Assembly (NCBI GenBank): GCA_029215795.1
Contig: JARDYH010000002.1
Location: 276,404,310-276,468,309, forward strand
Length of the DNA: 64,000 nt
Source: Anniella stebbinsi
Lineage: Eukaryota; Chordata; Lepidosauria; Squamata; Anniellidae
Direction of reading: 5' to 3'
Under the pieces are notes generated by a model. It was not told the origin of the DNA. It ran no database searches and saw only the letters and a list, made by a program, of their open reading frames with translations. A program made the position numbers and the translations under genes. How positions within the stretch are numbered: position 1 is the stretch's first letter; each line of letters opens with the position of its first letter. Shown in pieces: positions 55,044-64,000 of the stretch.

Positions 55044-55912
55044 TAGGGATGTGTATCGTATCGTTAAAATGTACGATAACGATACGATAAAATTGTTATC
55101 GTGCATGTGTTTAATGATGACGATACAATAGAAAAACCTATGATAATCATCAGAGACAATAATTTTCAGGCAATTTTATCATTTTATTGGACTGCCATAT
55201 AAATATACCTATAACGTCTGTATTTTAAAAGTTAGAGGCTTGAAACTTGGTCACAGTGTGTATGGGGTATGCCTAAGTATGTGTATGAAATTTGAGATCG
55301 ATCCCTCCAACCCTCGATTTAATATGAAGTTTGTAAAGATCGTTTCCGTTCGGACAGGTCTGAATGAACGCACGTGGCGAGCTATCATTCTGATCTGTCA
55401 GAACTGAAACAATCTTTAATAAATCCATATAAAATCGAGGGTTGGAGGGATTGATCTCAAATTTGGCACATATGTGTAGCAACATGTGTGCCAAATTTGA
55501 GATCGATCCCTCCAACCCTCGATTTTTTATGAATTTATTTAAGATCGTTTCAGTTCTGACAGATCAGAATGACAGCTCGCCATGTGCGTTCATTCAGTCC
55601 TGTCAGAACAGAAACAATCATTTAAAAATTCATATAAAATCGAGGGTTGGAGAGATCGACCTCAAATTTCATACACATACTTAGGCATACCCCATAAGCA
55701 CTGTGACCAAGTTTCAAGCCTCTAACTTTTAAAATACAGAAATTATAGGCATTTTTTCTTTAAAAGTAGGGCTGCAAAAAATATCATTTTTTTCACGATA
55801 ATTATCGTGAAGACGATATGGTTCACTGACGATATGAATGAAGACAATAAATTTTTTGGTCCGAAATGACAATAACGATAAACGACAATATTTTTTGGCG
55901 TGCACACCCCTA
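55044..55912. mobile_element. hAT-type foldback MITE, 869 bp
   Basis: Termini TAGGGATGTGTATCG and GTGCACACCCCTA with a perfect 8-bp duplication ATTTCAAG (55036-55043 and 55913-55920). Same subfamily as 14898-15759: repeated and inverted GATCGATCCCTCCAACCCTCG...TTTATTAAAGATC units, CGATAACGATACGATA at the left end. No protein. Confidence 0.92.
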
Positions 55913-55920
55913 ATTTCAAG

Positions 55921-56403
55921 GGATCGACTGTAATGATGACTAAATTTGGATCCTGTGCTATGTTCATTTGATTCTTTTAGAGTTAGCCTGAAGCATACGA
56001 AATGACAGAAGTCTTGATTGTCCATATTGACACAGCCATGGGGGCAGCATGTAAAAGCCCCTGGACAACTCTGCAAAGCTTCGCTGGGCGGCAGGTTGAT
56101 AAATGAATAGTGGCAGCAAAGTATTGTTTTTTTGCTTCCCTCACTGCCCCTGAATACAGCTTACTATAGGCACTTACCAGTGTTTGAGTGCATCCATTAG
56201 GAGTTCATCTCCATCTGCACTCAAACCGTCTCCTGTTCTGTTTCTTCACTCTCAGCTCCAGGGTATACCACAGAGCCATATGAGCTCTACACAGGAGAGG
56301 GCGCTCAGGAGCAATCATATCAACCACCCGGGTAATTTCTGCATTCCACAGATCAACCAAGGCTTCGACAGGAAAGCCAACCCTATCAGCTGGAAAACTC
56401 TTA
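55921..56403. other. Unassigned intergenic stretch
   Basis: Nothing recognised with confidence. Confidence 0.3.
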
Positions 56404-57165
56404 TTATCAGTGAATAAATATGATACAACGGGGCTTCAGCAGGAATGGAATAGGGAATTGGAGTGTCCTATTTTATTGAAACAATGGCCCATTGTTTTGG
56501 CATCCATATCAGATACGTCAATGGATCTCTGGTTACATCTTATTGAGCAAAAATTACTGTTTCTAGTGTACTGGACACCACAGTGTCTGTTTAATAAAGG
56601 TTTGTCTAAATCGACTAATTGTTGGAAGTGTCACACAGCTAATGCTTCTTTTGTTCATATGTTCTGGAATTGTTCTATAGTTGCCGCCTTTTCGGAGGAA
56701 ATTATCAGTCGCATAATTTTTGTATTAGAAAGCTCTTTAATCTTTTCAGATGTACATGTCATCTTAAATTACGTACCAGTCTCTTGGAAACTAACACATG
56801 GTCAACGGAAATTGGGGTTTTGCGCCCTTTTGACTGCCAAAAGAGTTAATTTTACAACATTGGAAGGATAAAACCACACTCTCTATAATGCAGTGGACTG
56901 AAGACTTAGCAACATTAGCAACATTTGAAAGAGTGGCAAACAGGCGTCATTTAAGAATGGACTTTTACTCAGATATTTGGTCTGCCTTTACTGACATTTA
57001 TGCTACCTTTTCTCTCTTTTTTACTTATTTAGAAATTGTGATAGTTGAAACTGAGGCTTTTGAAGTATGTAGCTGTATATGTTTATTTTTTATTTTATTT
57101 TATTTTATTTATGTTTTTTGGTTTGGTTTACAAATTCACAATAAAAATTGATTAAAAAAAATTAA
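56404..57165 (+). mobile_element. L1/Tx1-like LINE 3' fragment
   Basis: A frame at 56410-56871 has the ORF2 C-terminal Cys/His motif CWKCHTANASFVHMFWNC, as in L1 and Tx1 elements (compare CWRGCQ...FHMWWSC in the L1 at 8463). It then breaks and ends at CACAATAAAAATTGATTAAAAA. Heavily 5'-truncated. It is not the same subfamily as the full-length L1. Confidence 0.75.
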
Positions 57166-57228
57166 ATAGGATATCTTCTAATTCTACAACTCCCCCCTTT
57201 TTTAAGGCAGCTCCAGACATTTCTATAA

Positions 57229-57270
<42 letters not shown>

Positions 57271-58290
57271 CAGCAGGAAAAAAGCAGGAAGAGGGCTGCT
57301 GGACATTAACAAAATTCATGCTCAACAGATAAAATCACTCAGCGAATTCTTCCACACCAAAAGCACCCCCATTCATAAAGCCATAGTAAAAGCAGGTAAA
57401 AACTACACCCCACTCATCCTAGCACTACAAAACAAAGATCAAACATGACCACTCACACTCACAGAGAGAAAAGAAAAATGGGCACAAAAAGCATTCCATG
57501 GAATGCAGAACCCACAAATAAATAAAGAATGATCGTACAAATGGCTCAGGAAGGGTGAGTGATTTCCAGAAACCTAAGGATTCCTAATAGCTATCCAGGA
57601 TTAAGTTATAGAACTACCAAAAATGCATCATAAAAGATAACAGTGTAACAACAGACCTATGCAGGAAATGCCTTCAATTCTAAGAAATAATAGACCATAG
57701 AACAGGAGGATGTAAAATTCTGGCAGGAATGGACTATACGGACAGACACAATACAGCAGCAAAAATAATTCACCAACAACTGGCCATCAAATTCAACCTT
57801 ATCAAACAATCTACACCACACTATACATACTCACCCGAAACAATCTTGGAAAATGCAGATCATAAAATATACTGGGACAGAACAATTCATATGAACAAGA
57901 CAATACCTTGCAACCAACCAGGCATAACGTTCATAGACAAAAAAGAAAAACACACATACCTCATCAACATAGCAATACCGAATGACAAAAATGTTGTTGA
58001 AAAGGAAGAAGAGAGAAAAATATACACCACTGATCATGGAAGTCAAAGAACTATGGCAACAGGAAAAGGTCACAATTATTCCATTAGTCACATCAGTTAC
58101 TGGCATCACATCAAAAAACTATTACAAAAAACCTCCAGAAAGTGGGCCTGCCAGAATACCAACATCCAGAAAGCAGTCATACTTAAAGCATGCTCAATCA
58201 TCAGGAAATTCCTGAATTAATAAAAGACAGCATGACTTGGCTAAGCCCATCATGTCCATCTAGAAAAATCACCATGAACGAGAAAGAGAT
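57271..58290 (+). mobile_element. R4/Dong-like LINE 3' fragment
   Basis: Broken frames read RHNTAAKIIHQQLAIKFNLI, TPHYTYSPETILEN, WDRTIHMNKTIPCNQPGI, FIDKKEKHTYLINIAIPND and KAVILKACSIIRKFL. This resembles the C-terminal restriction-like endonuclease region of R4/Dong LINEs (family match from memory). The tail is GATGATGATAATGATAATAAT. It sits inside an (AAT)n tract (57228-57269 left), which agrees with the TAA-repeat target reported for Dong. Confidence 0.7.
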
Positions 58291-58383
58291 GATGATAATG
58301 ATAATAATAATACTCATGTGAAAATTCCTGTATTATTTTCCATTTCCAAACTGAGCATTCTCAACTGTTGTTTTTGTCCCCAG

Positions 58384-58615
58384 ACAACTCCTCCTATATA
58401 CAAGGTAGAAGATATAACACTCCCTATTGCATACTGGACTGGAGGGATAAACTTTTTTCTACGCCTGAAAGATGTTGCAAATATTATGACCATGGATTAG
58501 GAATCTCTTTCATAAGAGTCATATTCCAGAATGGGAACAACTTGACTTCATCTGAGGGCTTGATGCAACTGAGCACGTGTACATGAAAATGACTGAGATA
58601 ATGAAGAATATTTAA
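58384..58615 (+). pseudogene. Decayed duplicate of lipase last exon
   Basis: It begins after a conserved acceptor (tttgtccccag), reads TTPPIYKVEDI and then IAYWTGG, and ends at a TAA in the same context as the real exon 9. The catalytic-acid position is GGIN in place of GGRD, so Asp has become Asn. An early stop follows DVANIMTMD, and a frame change disrupts the region around the histidine; overall length is 232 against 231 nt. No other lipase exon is found beside it. It could still be picked up as an alternative 3' exon, but it would encode a catalytically dead end. Confidence 0.85.
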
Positions 58616-59275
58616 TTCTATTACAAGGTAATTAGAAGTCTTGATAAATGTGTTACATGGGTCGGATTGGAAATCATGTATACAACTCATTGCAGTCCTA
58701 CTGCAACTGAGCTCATGATTTAAACAGAGATTTTCATGATGCTTCTTTAATGCAACAGATAATGAGTATCTGTTATCCAAGAAGTGCTGCTTTGAAGATG
58801 AAGAATTGAATCACTTTCCTGCTGAATCACTTTCCTGTTTCTTTTCTACTTTGCATTTGGGCTGTCCTTGCTAACTTCATTGGTATTTAATAAAGCTATG
58901 GGTTGGGAAAGGCCCTTTGTGTGATTATGTTATTAGAATACATTTCATATGGTAAAACAACATTTTAAACCTAGCATCTTTCATTTTGGGATTTCTTTCT
59001 ACTTTTCTGTTGTCCCACTGATCAGAAACACATCTAAAATAACAGACTCCTTGGTTCCTTCTTCAAATTCATTGTGTGGATGGAGAAAACCAATCTCAAA
59101 TAGGACAGCAAACATTTGTCTAATAGGAAAATTTCTACAATAAGAAATATTGAAGATGGGGCCACTGACTGTGTTAAGGGGGCATTGCATTCCGCCAATA
59201 TAACCAGAAACAGAGGCATAGGTACTATGGCTTATTCTGAGAAAAGAGTTCAATGGACGTATCTGCAACTTGGCA

Positions 59276-60173
59276 GTGTTATGATTAATGGACTTTGTTA
59301 CAGCTGTTTGGGAGCATTTAGCTAACTGTTCAGCACCTATAGCAGATAGGGAATCAGCTTGTACTGGATGGGGTTATACTCCCCCTGAAGATGCAGGTTC
59401 TCAGCTTGGGTGTACACCTGGATTCAGCCCTGACCCTGGAGGCCCAGGTCTTGGTGGTGGCCAGGAGTGCATTTGCACAGTTAAAGCTAGTGCACCAGCT
59501 GCACCCGTTCCTAGAGATGTCGGACCTGGCCATAGCGACACATGCTTTAGTTACATCCCATTTGGATTACTGTAATGTGCTCTACGTGGAGCTGCCTTTG
59601 AAAAGCGTTCAGAAACTTCAGCTGGTTCAAAGAGCTGCGGCCAGATTGTTGACTGGGGCTTGTTACAGGGAGCATAAAACTCCCCTATTACAACAGCTCC
59701 ACTGGCTTCCGGTCTGTTTCTGGGCACAATTCAAAGTGCTGATTATCACCTATAAAGCCCTATACAGCTTGGGTCTAGGTTCTCCCATATGAGCCTGCCA
59801 ATGCGCTGAGATCTTCTGGGGAGGCCTTTCTTGGTCCCACCAACATCACAGGCATGCCTGGTGGGTACGTAGGAGAGGACCTTCTCGGTGGCTGCTCCAA
59901 GGCCCTGGAACTCCCTGCCTAAGAATGCTAGACTGCCTCCATCCGTGTTACACTTTCAGAGACAGGCAAAGTTATTTTGGACCTGTTAATGTATTGTGTG
60001 TTTTTAGTTGTACCTGCTTTTTTTTTAAAAAAAAAATTAAAATGTTTTTAATTTTACTGTGGGTTTAATTCTATTATAACTTTTGTAAATTTATATTTAG
60101 ATGTTTTAATTGTATATGTTTTAATCTTGTGAACTGCCTTGAATCCCAGTATTGGGGAAAAGGTGGGATATAA

Positions 60174-60224
<51 letters not shown>
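59276..60224 (+). mobile_element. CR1/L2-like LINE 3' end
   Basis: A frame at 59391-59790 reads LSLGVHLDSALTLEAQV, LVTSHLDYCNVLYVELPL, LQLVQRAAARLLTGACYREH and LLQQLHWLPVCF, the C-terminal RT segment of the CR1/L2 group. The end is GGTGGGATATAAATATAATAATAAT with a long (AAT)n tail to 60224. It differs from the 48-kb L2 by many substitutions, so a separate lineage. Confidence 0.82.
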
Positions 60225-60227
<3 letters not shown>

Positions 60228-62770
60228 TAATACCAAAAAAACCCTTCTAAACAAAGTATACACCTAGGATTGTTGTGTGGATTGCAATCTAGGTTTTGTA
60301 CCAAGAAGAATTAGTGCAGGAAAATCATTTTTGATTCATGTTTAATTTTTATTAGAAATATGCCTGTAACATCATGTTAAAATATATTGGTCATAAAACA
60401 TTTCTGTTGTTAAACATAGCTTTCTTGAAGATTCTTAGATCTTAATAGCTTCAAAAGGATTAGAATTTCTTAAACATCTCTTGTTCTTAGTCTTCTAGTC
60501 TTAATAACGTAAAAAAGAGATCTCATTCTAAGTACCAAGTTCCCAATTCAATACTAAATAAGCTATTATGCTGACAGGTACACAGGTAAGAAGTTCCCGT
60601 ATTCTAAAATCAACATGTATTTATACCATGTTTTTGTGTAAAAATTACTTTATAACTAATATTATCAACTACCCATAAATTAGGTCTCACAGTCTTATTT
60701 ATCTCATTGTTATTAAACATTGTTAAAAATTGGAACATACATAAAAGGCTTACCATACACCTTTCAGGTTAGATAAGATCAATTTGAATTACACCTTTAA
60801 GAAGTTAACTCAAAGATTGCTAATTAAACTTGAGTATATTTTCCCCTGGGCATCTTATATCAAGCTTTTTGATGTGTATCACTTACACAATATTTGTTGC
60901 TCATCTAATTGGTAAGCAAAAACTTAAGTACACTTTTGACTTGCAACCACACAGTATTACACCTTTTTGTAACTCAATTAACTTTTTGGCATAAGTGATA
61001 GGCCCTTAAATCGGCATTTCTCTTTGGATACCATCTAGGTCATCTTGACCGTTATTTTATGCAAGTTACCCAGAATTCATTAGGAACCTGTTTGTGAACT
61101 TGTGTTGTTTTTTCTACAATATGTCTTTCTCATTCACATTTTAAAATTCTTAATTATTCTTAATATTAACCATTTGGCATTTACATTCCATAATAAGACA
61201 TCTTACATTGTTTTAAGAGAGGAAGGTTAGCATTTTTTTCAATCATCTTCCCAGCAGGTCCAATAAAGCAAGATCAGCTATTTCCTAAACTCCAAGATAG
61301 CAGGAAAGGGTTTTTGGGGGGTGGCCCATATGAATTTTAAGGTAGGATGGTCAAGAAATATTTCCTGTTTGGGGATTTAAGTTTTGACAAATTCCCACCA
61401 GCAGTTTCACATATATCTGGGAGAGTATGCATGTCATGACAAACCACCCTGATAATAAGCTACATTTTGTTAGCTCTTTGCTTGTTAATTCCCATTACTC
61501 CCAACAGATGAAAGTGGAGTAGTTACTGCACTTTAGCAAACTTACACAAATCTCCCCAATTTTTAAAATAAAAAATAAGGTTATAAATCTTCCTGGAGGT
61601 GGAAAACCAAATAACATTCGATTTCCTGTAGGTGAAAAAAAATAGGCATCACTGTCAAGGGAGGTAACCAAGCGGAGAAGTACATTGACTGCAGTAGAGA
61701 GGGAATAGTGTTAGTAATTGGCAGGGTCTTTTTGCAGCTGTTCCCATGTGTCTCTTTCACTAAACAACCCACATTGAAGTGACTCTGCTGAGTTTGAACA
61801 TCATGGCAATCCACCCTAAACAACTCTACTCCAAACCATGGGTTCTAAGCTTGCTTGTTTGTAAAAAGAAAGAAAGATTTTTTTTAATTTTTATTTTTAA
61901 AAAAACATGACAGGAAAGCCATGTCAAATTCAGATGCTACATGAACCCACCCTGCAACCACCCTTGGTAACAATCCACTGTGCCTTAGCATGATGTGCAA
62001 AGCAAGTCTATCACTGATTCCTCCCCCCCCCCACACACACACATACTTACATGGGCTACTTTGTAATAAATTCTCTGATTGAATAGAGCCCATTGGAAAC
62101 CAGTTTTTAAGATAAATTCATGAGATTTGGAGACCTGGCAGCCCATACAATGGTGACCAAACTTTCCAAATTTCAGACCGTTTGATCCAGTGGCCTTTGA
62201 GCTAGTCATGCAGGAAGTTTCCTTTTCTCAAAAACTAAAACAAAAGGTTATTTTTTTTTTTATCAAGCCACACAGGGGATTAGAGATCCTAATAAGAAGA
62301 CGTTTAAGGTAACAATTCGGAGGTTTTTTTGAAGTGCAAAATAACCCATCTCCTTTAGTACTTTCCTTTTATTCTGTTCCAAATCTGGAACTATTCAGCT
62401 TCACTGGATGACCTGAAACTCAGTGGAGCTTCTTTATTACACTGCTCCACTTTCTCTATTCTATATAGTTGAATAAAACTTCCCCTTTAATTCAATTTCT
62501 TTATTTGCTTTTTTTCTAAATTGAATAGCCCAAATGTTGAACCCTGTCCTTATAAAGGAGTGATTCCAGTCCTCTGATCATTCTGGCAAGCCTTTGCTCT
62601 ATTTGTAAAAGGAAAGGAAAGATGAAGCAAACTTTTTTTAACAATAGATCATATAGCATAGCCTGATCATATTCTTCTTATGATAATTTGATGTACACAA
62701 TGGAAAACGGAAAACAGGCAAAGTCTTGGAAAATCAGCAAAAGTGAGTAGGTGTAACTTCTTTGTTTTTT
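60225..62770. other. AT-rich intergenic stretch
   Basis: No gene. About 61340-61600 resembles 54340-54630 and is probably the displaced right end of the lipase 3' duplication. Simple runs: A/T at 61877-61905, C run plus (CA)n at 62027-62045, T run at 62251-62261. Confidence 0.4.
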
Positions 62771-62771
62771 A

Positions 62772-62936
62772 GATAAGGACGTGGACTTTGGGGACATGGC
62801 GGAAGTAACAGTACCAATAGGAATCAGAAAAACATTTTTAAAGCTGAGAACCAAAATCAAAGAAGAGACAGCTGTATTGGTTGGGTTCCCAATGCATGAC
62901 AACATGAGTCTGTATCAAGGGAACTGGGGAATATAA
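62772..62936 (+). other. Small open stretch after an acceptor-like site
   Basis: A pyrimidine-rich TTTGTTTTTTAG is followed by 54 open codons (DKDVDFGDMAEVTVPIG ... MHDNMSLYQGNWGI) to a TAA. I do not recognise the protein. It could be a last exon or chance. Confidence 0.15.
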
Positions 62937-64000
62937 AATATTAAATACATGGTAAATGATATATAAAATGTACACCAAAACATTTAATATACAATTTCAC
63001 ATATTTAAAAAAAAAATGTTATGAATCAGCTACTTAAAAGCTTCTACTAAACTATACTAAAAGTGATGTTAAAATTTTCTACACATAAATTCATGAGTTT
63101 TATAATCAGACAAAAATGTTCAAAAACCTGAGAGATAACATGTGTTTAAACACACAAACATTTTAAAAGTAAATTTATATATTTTCAACACAAAATTTAT
63201 GGATACTATAAACTGATTAGTTAAAAACACTGAAAATATCAATTGGCATAAAAACGATGAAATTCTCTACATAAATATGATTTTTTTATATGATTTAGAT
63301 ACCCAATGATGATCAAATGGGGATTTTTATAAACTTACTTACAAACTCTGAAAGGCTTTTCAGGATTCCCTGTCCCTTTCTTCATCCAAAGAAGAATAAA
63401 ATGTATTCAATCTTTCAAGGCATATGTAGGATGTCTCTTAATCACCTGATTTTGACCAATTTAAATTGGTCTTAATTGTATGCCTTTGTCAATTGCAATT
63501 CTTAGAGAGATGAAAACCCTGCTAAGCCTCACAACCCTCAATGATAGAAATCCTGCCATTAAGATTATATTAAGATCAATTTCAAAATATATAGTCCATT
63601 TCAGAGTACCAAACTTATGGCAGTTGTAACTGTCCTTATTGTTTCAAGAGGTTTGAAGTGCAGACATGCATACGCCTATTCCAAGAGAGAGAGACATCCA
63701 TCACACTTATTCCCCCCTCCAGTTTGCCTCTGCATTTTTACTTCCATTTCATGAGCGCTGCAAGCGTTCCTCCCTTTCACGCTCATAGCTATACTGGTGA
63801 ACTCTATTTTCACTTGTTTGCTCTCCTGCTGCTATTGCACCTGCCCCACTCCTTCTTCTTTCCCCTCCAGTTCATTGGTTCTTGTCATTGATGGGTATTG
63901 TGGTCATCCTGACAGCCTTCCCCCCTCTCTCATTGGAGCTCCTATGTGAATTAGCCAAAATACTTACATCTGTGTAATTTTTAAAGGTAAAGAGATGACA
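62937..64000. other. AT-rich right edge of the window
   Basis: Nothing recognised. The last bases (TTTAAAGGTAAAGAGATGA) look like the start of a unit of the 34930 array but are cut by the window edge. Confidence 0.35.

Larger units (their letters stand above)
57205..59275 (+). repeat. Downstream copy of the lipase 3'-end tandem duplication
   Basis: This block resembles 52520-54310. Shared pieces are the tttcta...(AAT)n lead-in, gtgaaaattcct, the exon, GTCTTGATAAATG, the AATAAAGCTATG signal (58889), the ctttgtgtgattatg downstream element and GAGAAAAGAGTTCAATGG. The copy is broken by an R4/Dong-like LINE in its (AAT)n tract and by a CR1/L2-like LINE at its right. Similarity seems to resume at about 61340-61600 against 54340-54630 (TTTTGACA...CCCACC, ACAAATCTCCCC). 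About 0.8 kb of the original 3' UTR is missing from the copy. Confidence 0.75.

Noticed and set aside
57729..58220. 163-codon frame as a host gene
   Set aside because: Its content is the C-terminal region of an R4/Dong-like LINE, with frame changes and a repeat tail.
58384..58615. A second functional lipase gene
   Set aside because: Only the last exon is present, the catalytic acid is changed and there is an early stop.

Overview
The window looks like vertebrate nuclear DNA, most likely from a squamate reptile (lizard or snake). It has one large intron-split gene, an AT-rich background, and a mixture of L1, L2/CR1-type and R4/Dong-type LINEs, tRNA-headed SINEs and many non-autonomous hAT elements. 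There is no prokaryotic or viral gene organisation. Species assignment is inference from repeat content; nothing in the sequence names the organism.

The only host gene I can support is a plus-strand acid lipase (LIPA/LIPF/LIPM family). Nine coding exons between 6783 and 52885 join in frame to exactly 399 codons plus a stop. Phases match at every junction, all sites are GT/AG, and Ser177, Asp346 and His375 are in place. The exon start and the polyadenylation signal at 53961 bracket about 47 kb of transcript. The first coding exon has a splice acceptor just before the ATG, so a non-coding first exon should lie upstream; I could not find it. About 5.7 kb downstream of the gene a decayed second copy of the last exon (58384-58615) marks a tandem duplication of the gene's 3' end.

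The rest is mostly transposable elements. 1-4010 is a triple nest (hAT inside L2 inside an older LINE fragment). Intron 1 carries a nearly full-length minus-strand L1 (8326-14363) with both ORFs, spoiled by one in-frame stop, plus an 862-bp hAT. Intron 2 carries a 2.4-kb hAT-type near-perfect palindrome (18519-20936). Intron 3 holds a CpG-rich MITE and a foldback hAT. Intron 6 (13 kb) holds GC-rich hairpin repeats, a tandem array of about 161-177 bp units, several MITEs and two SINEs. Intron 7 is almost entirely one 7.4-kb hAT (42994-50379) with a wrecked BED/hATC transposase and a nested L2. Downstream of the gene are a CR1 tail, another hAT, a truncated L1-like 3' end, an R4/Dong-like LINE sitting in an (AAT)n tract, and a CR1/L2-like tail. 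60225-64000 is AT-rich and largely featureless.

The most notable pattern is a set of elements sharing TAGGGATGTG...CACATCCCTA termini with 8-bp target duplications, several perfect, but with very different interiors: transposase-bearing, internally deleted, and long foldback. They look like one hAT-mobilised guild. I found no convincing new multi-gene system.
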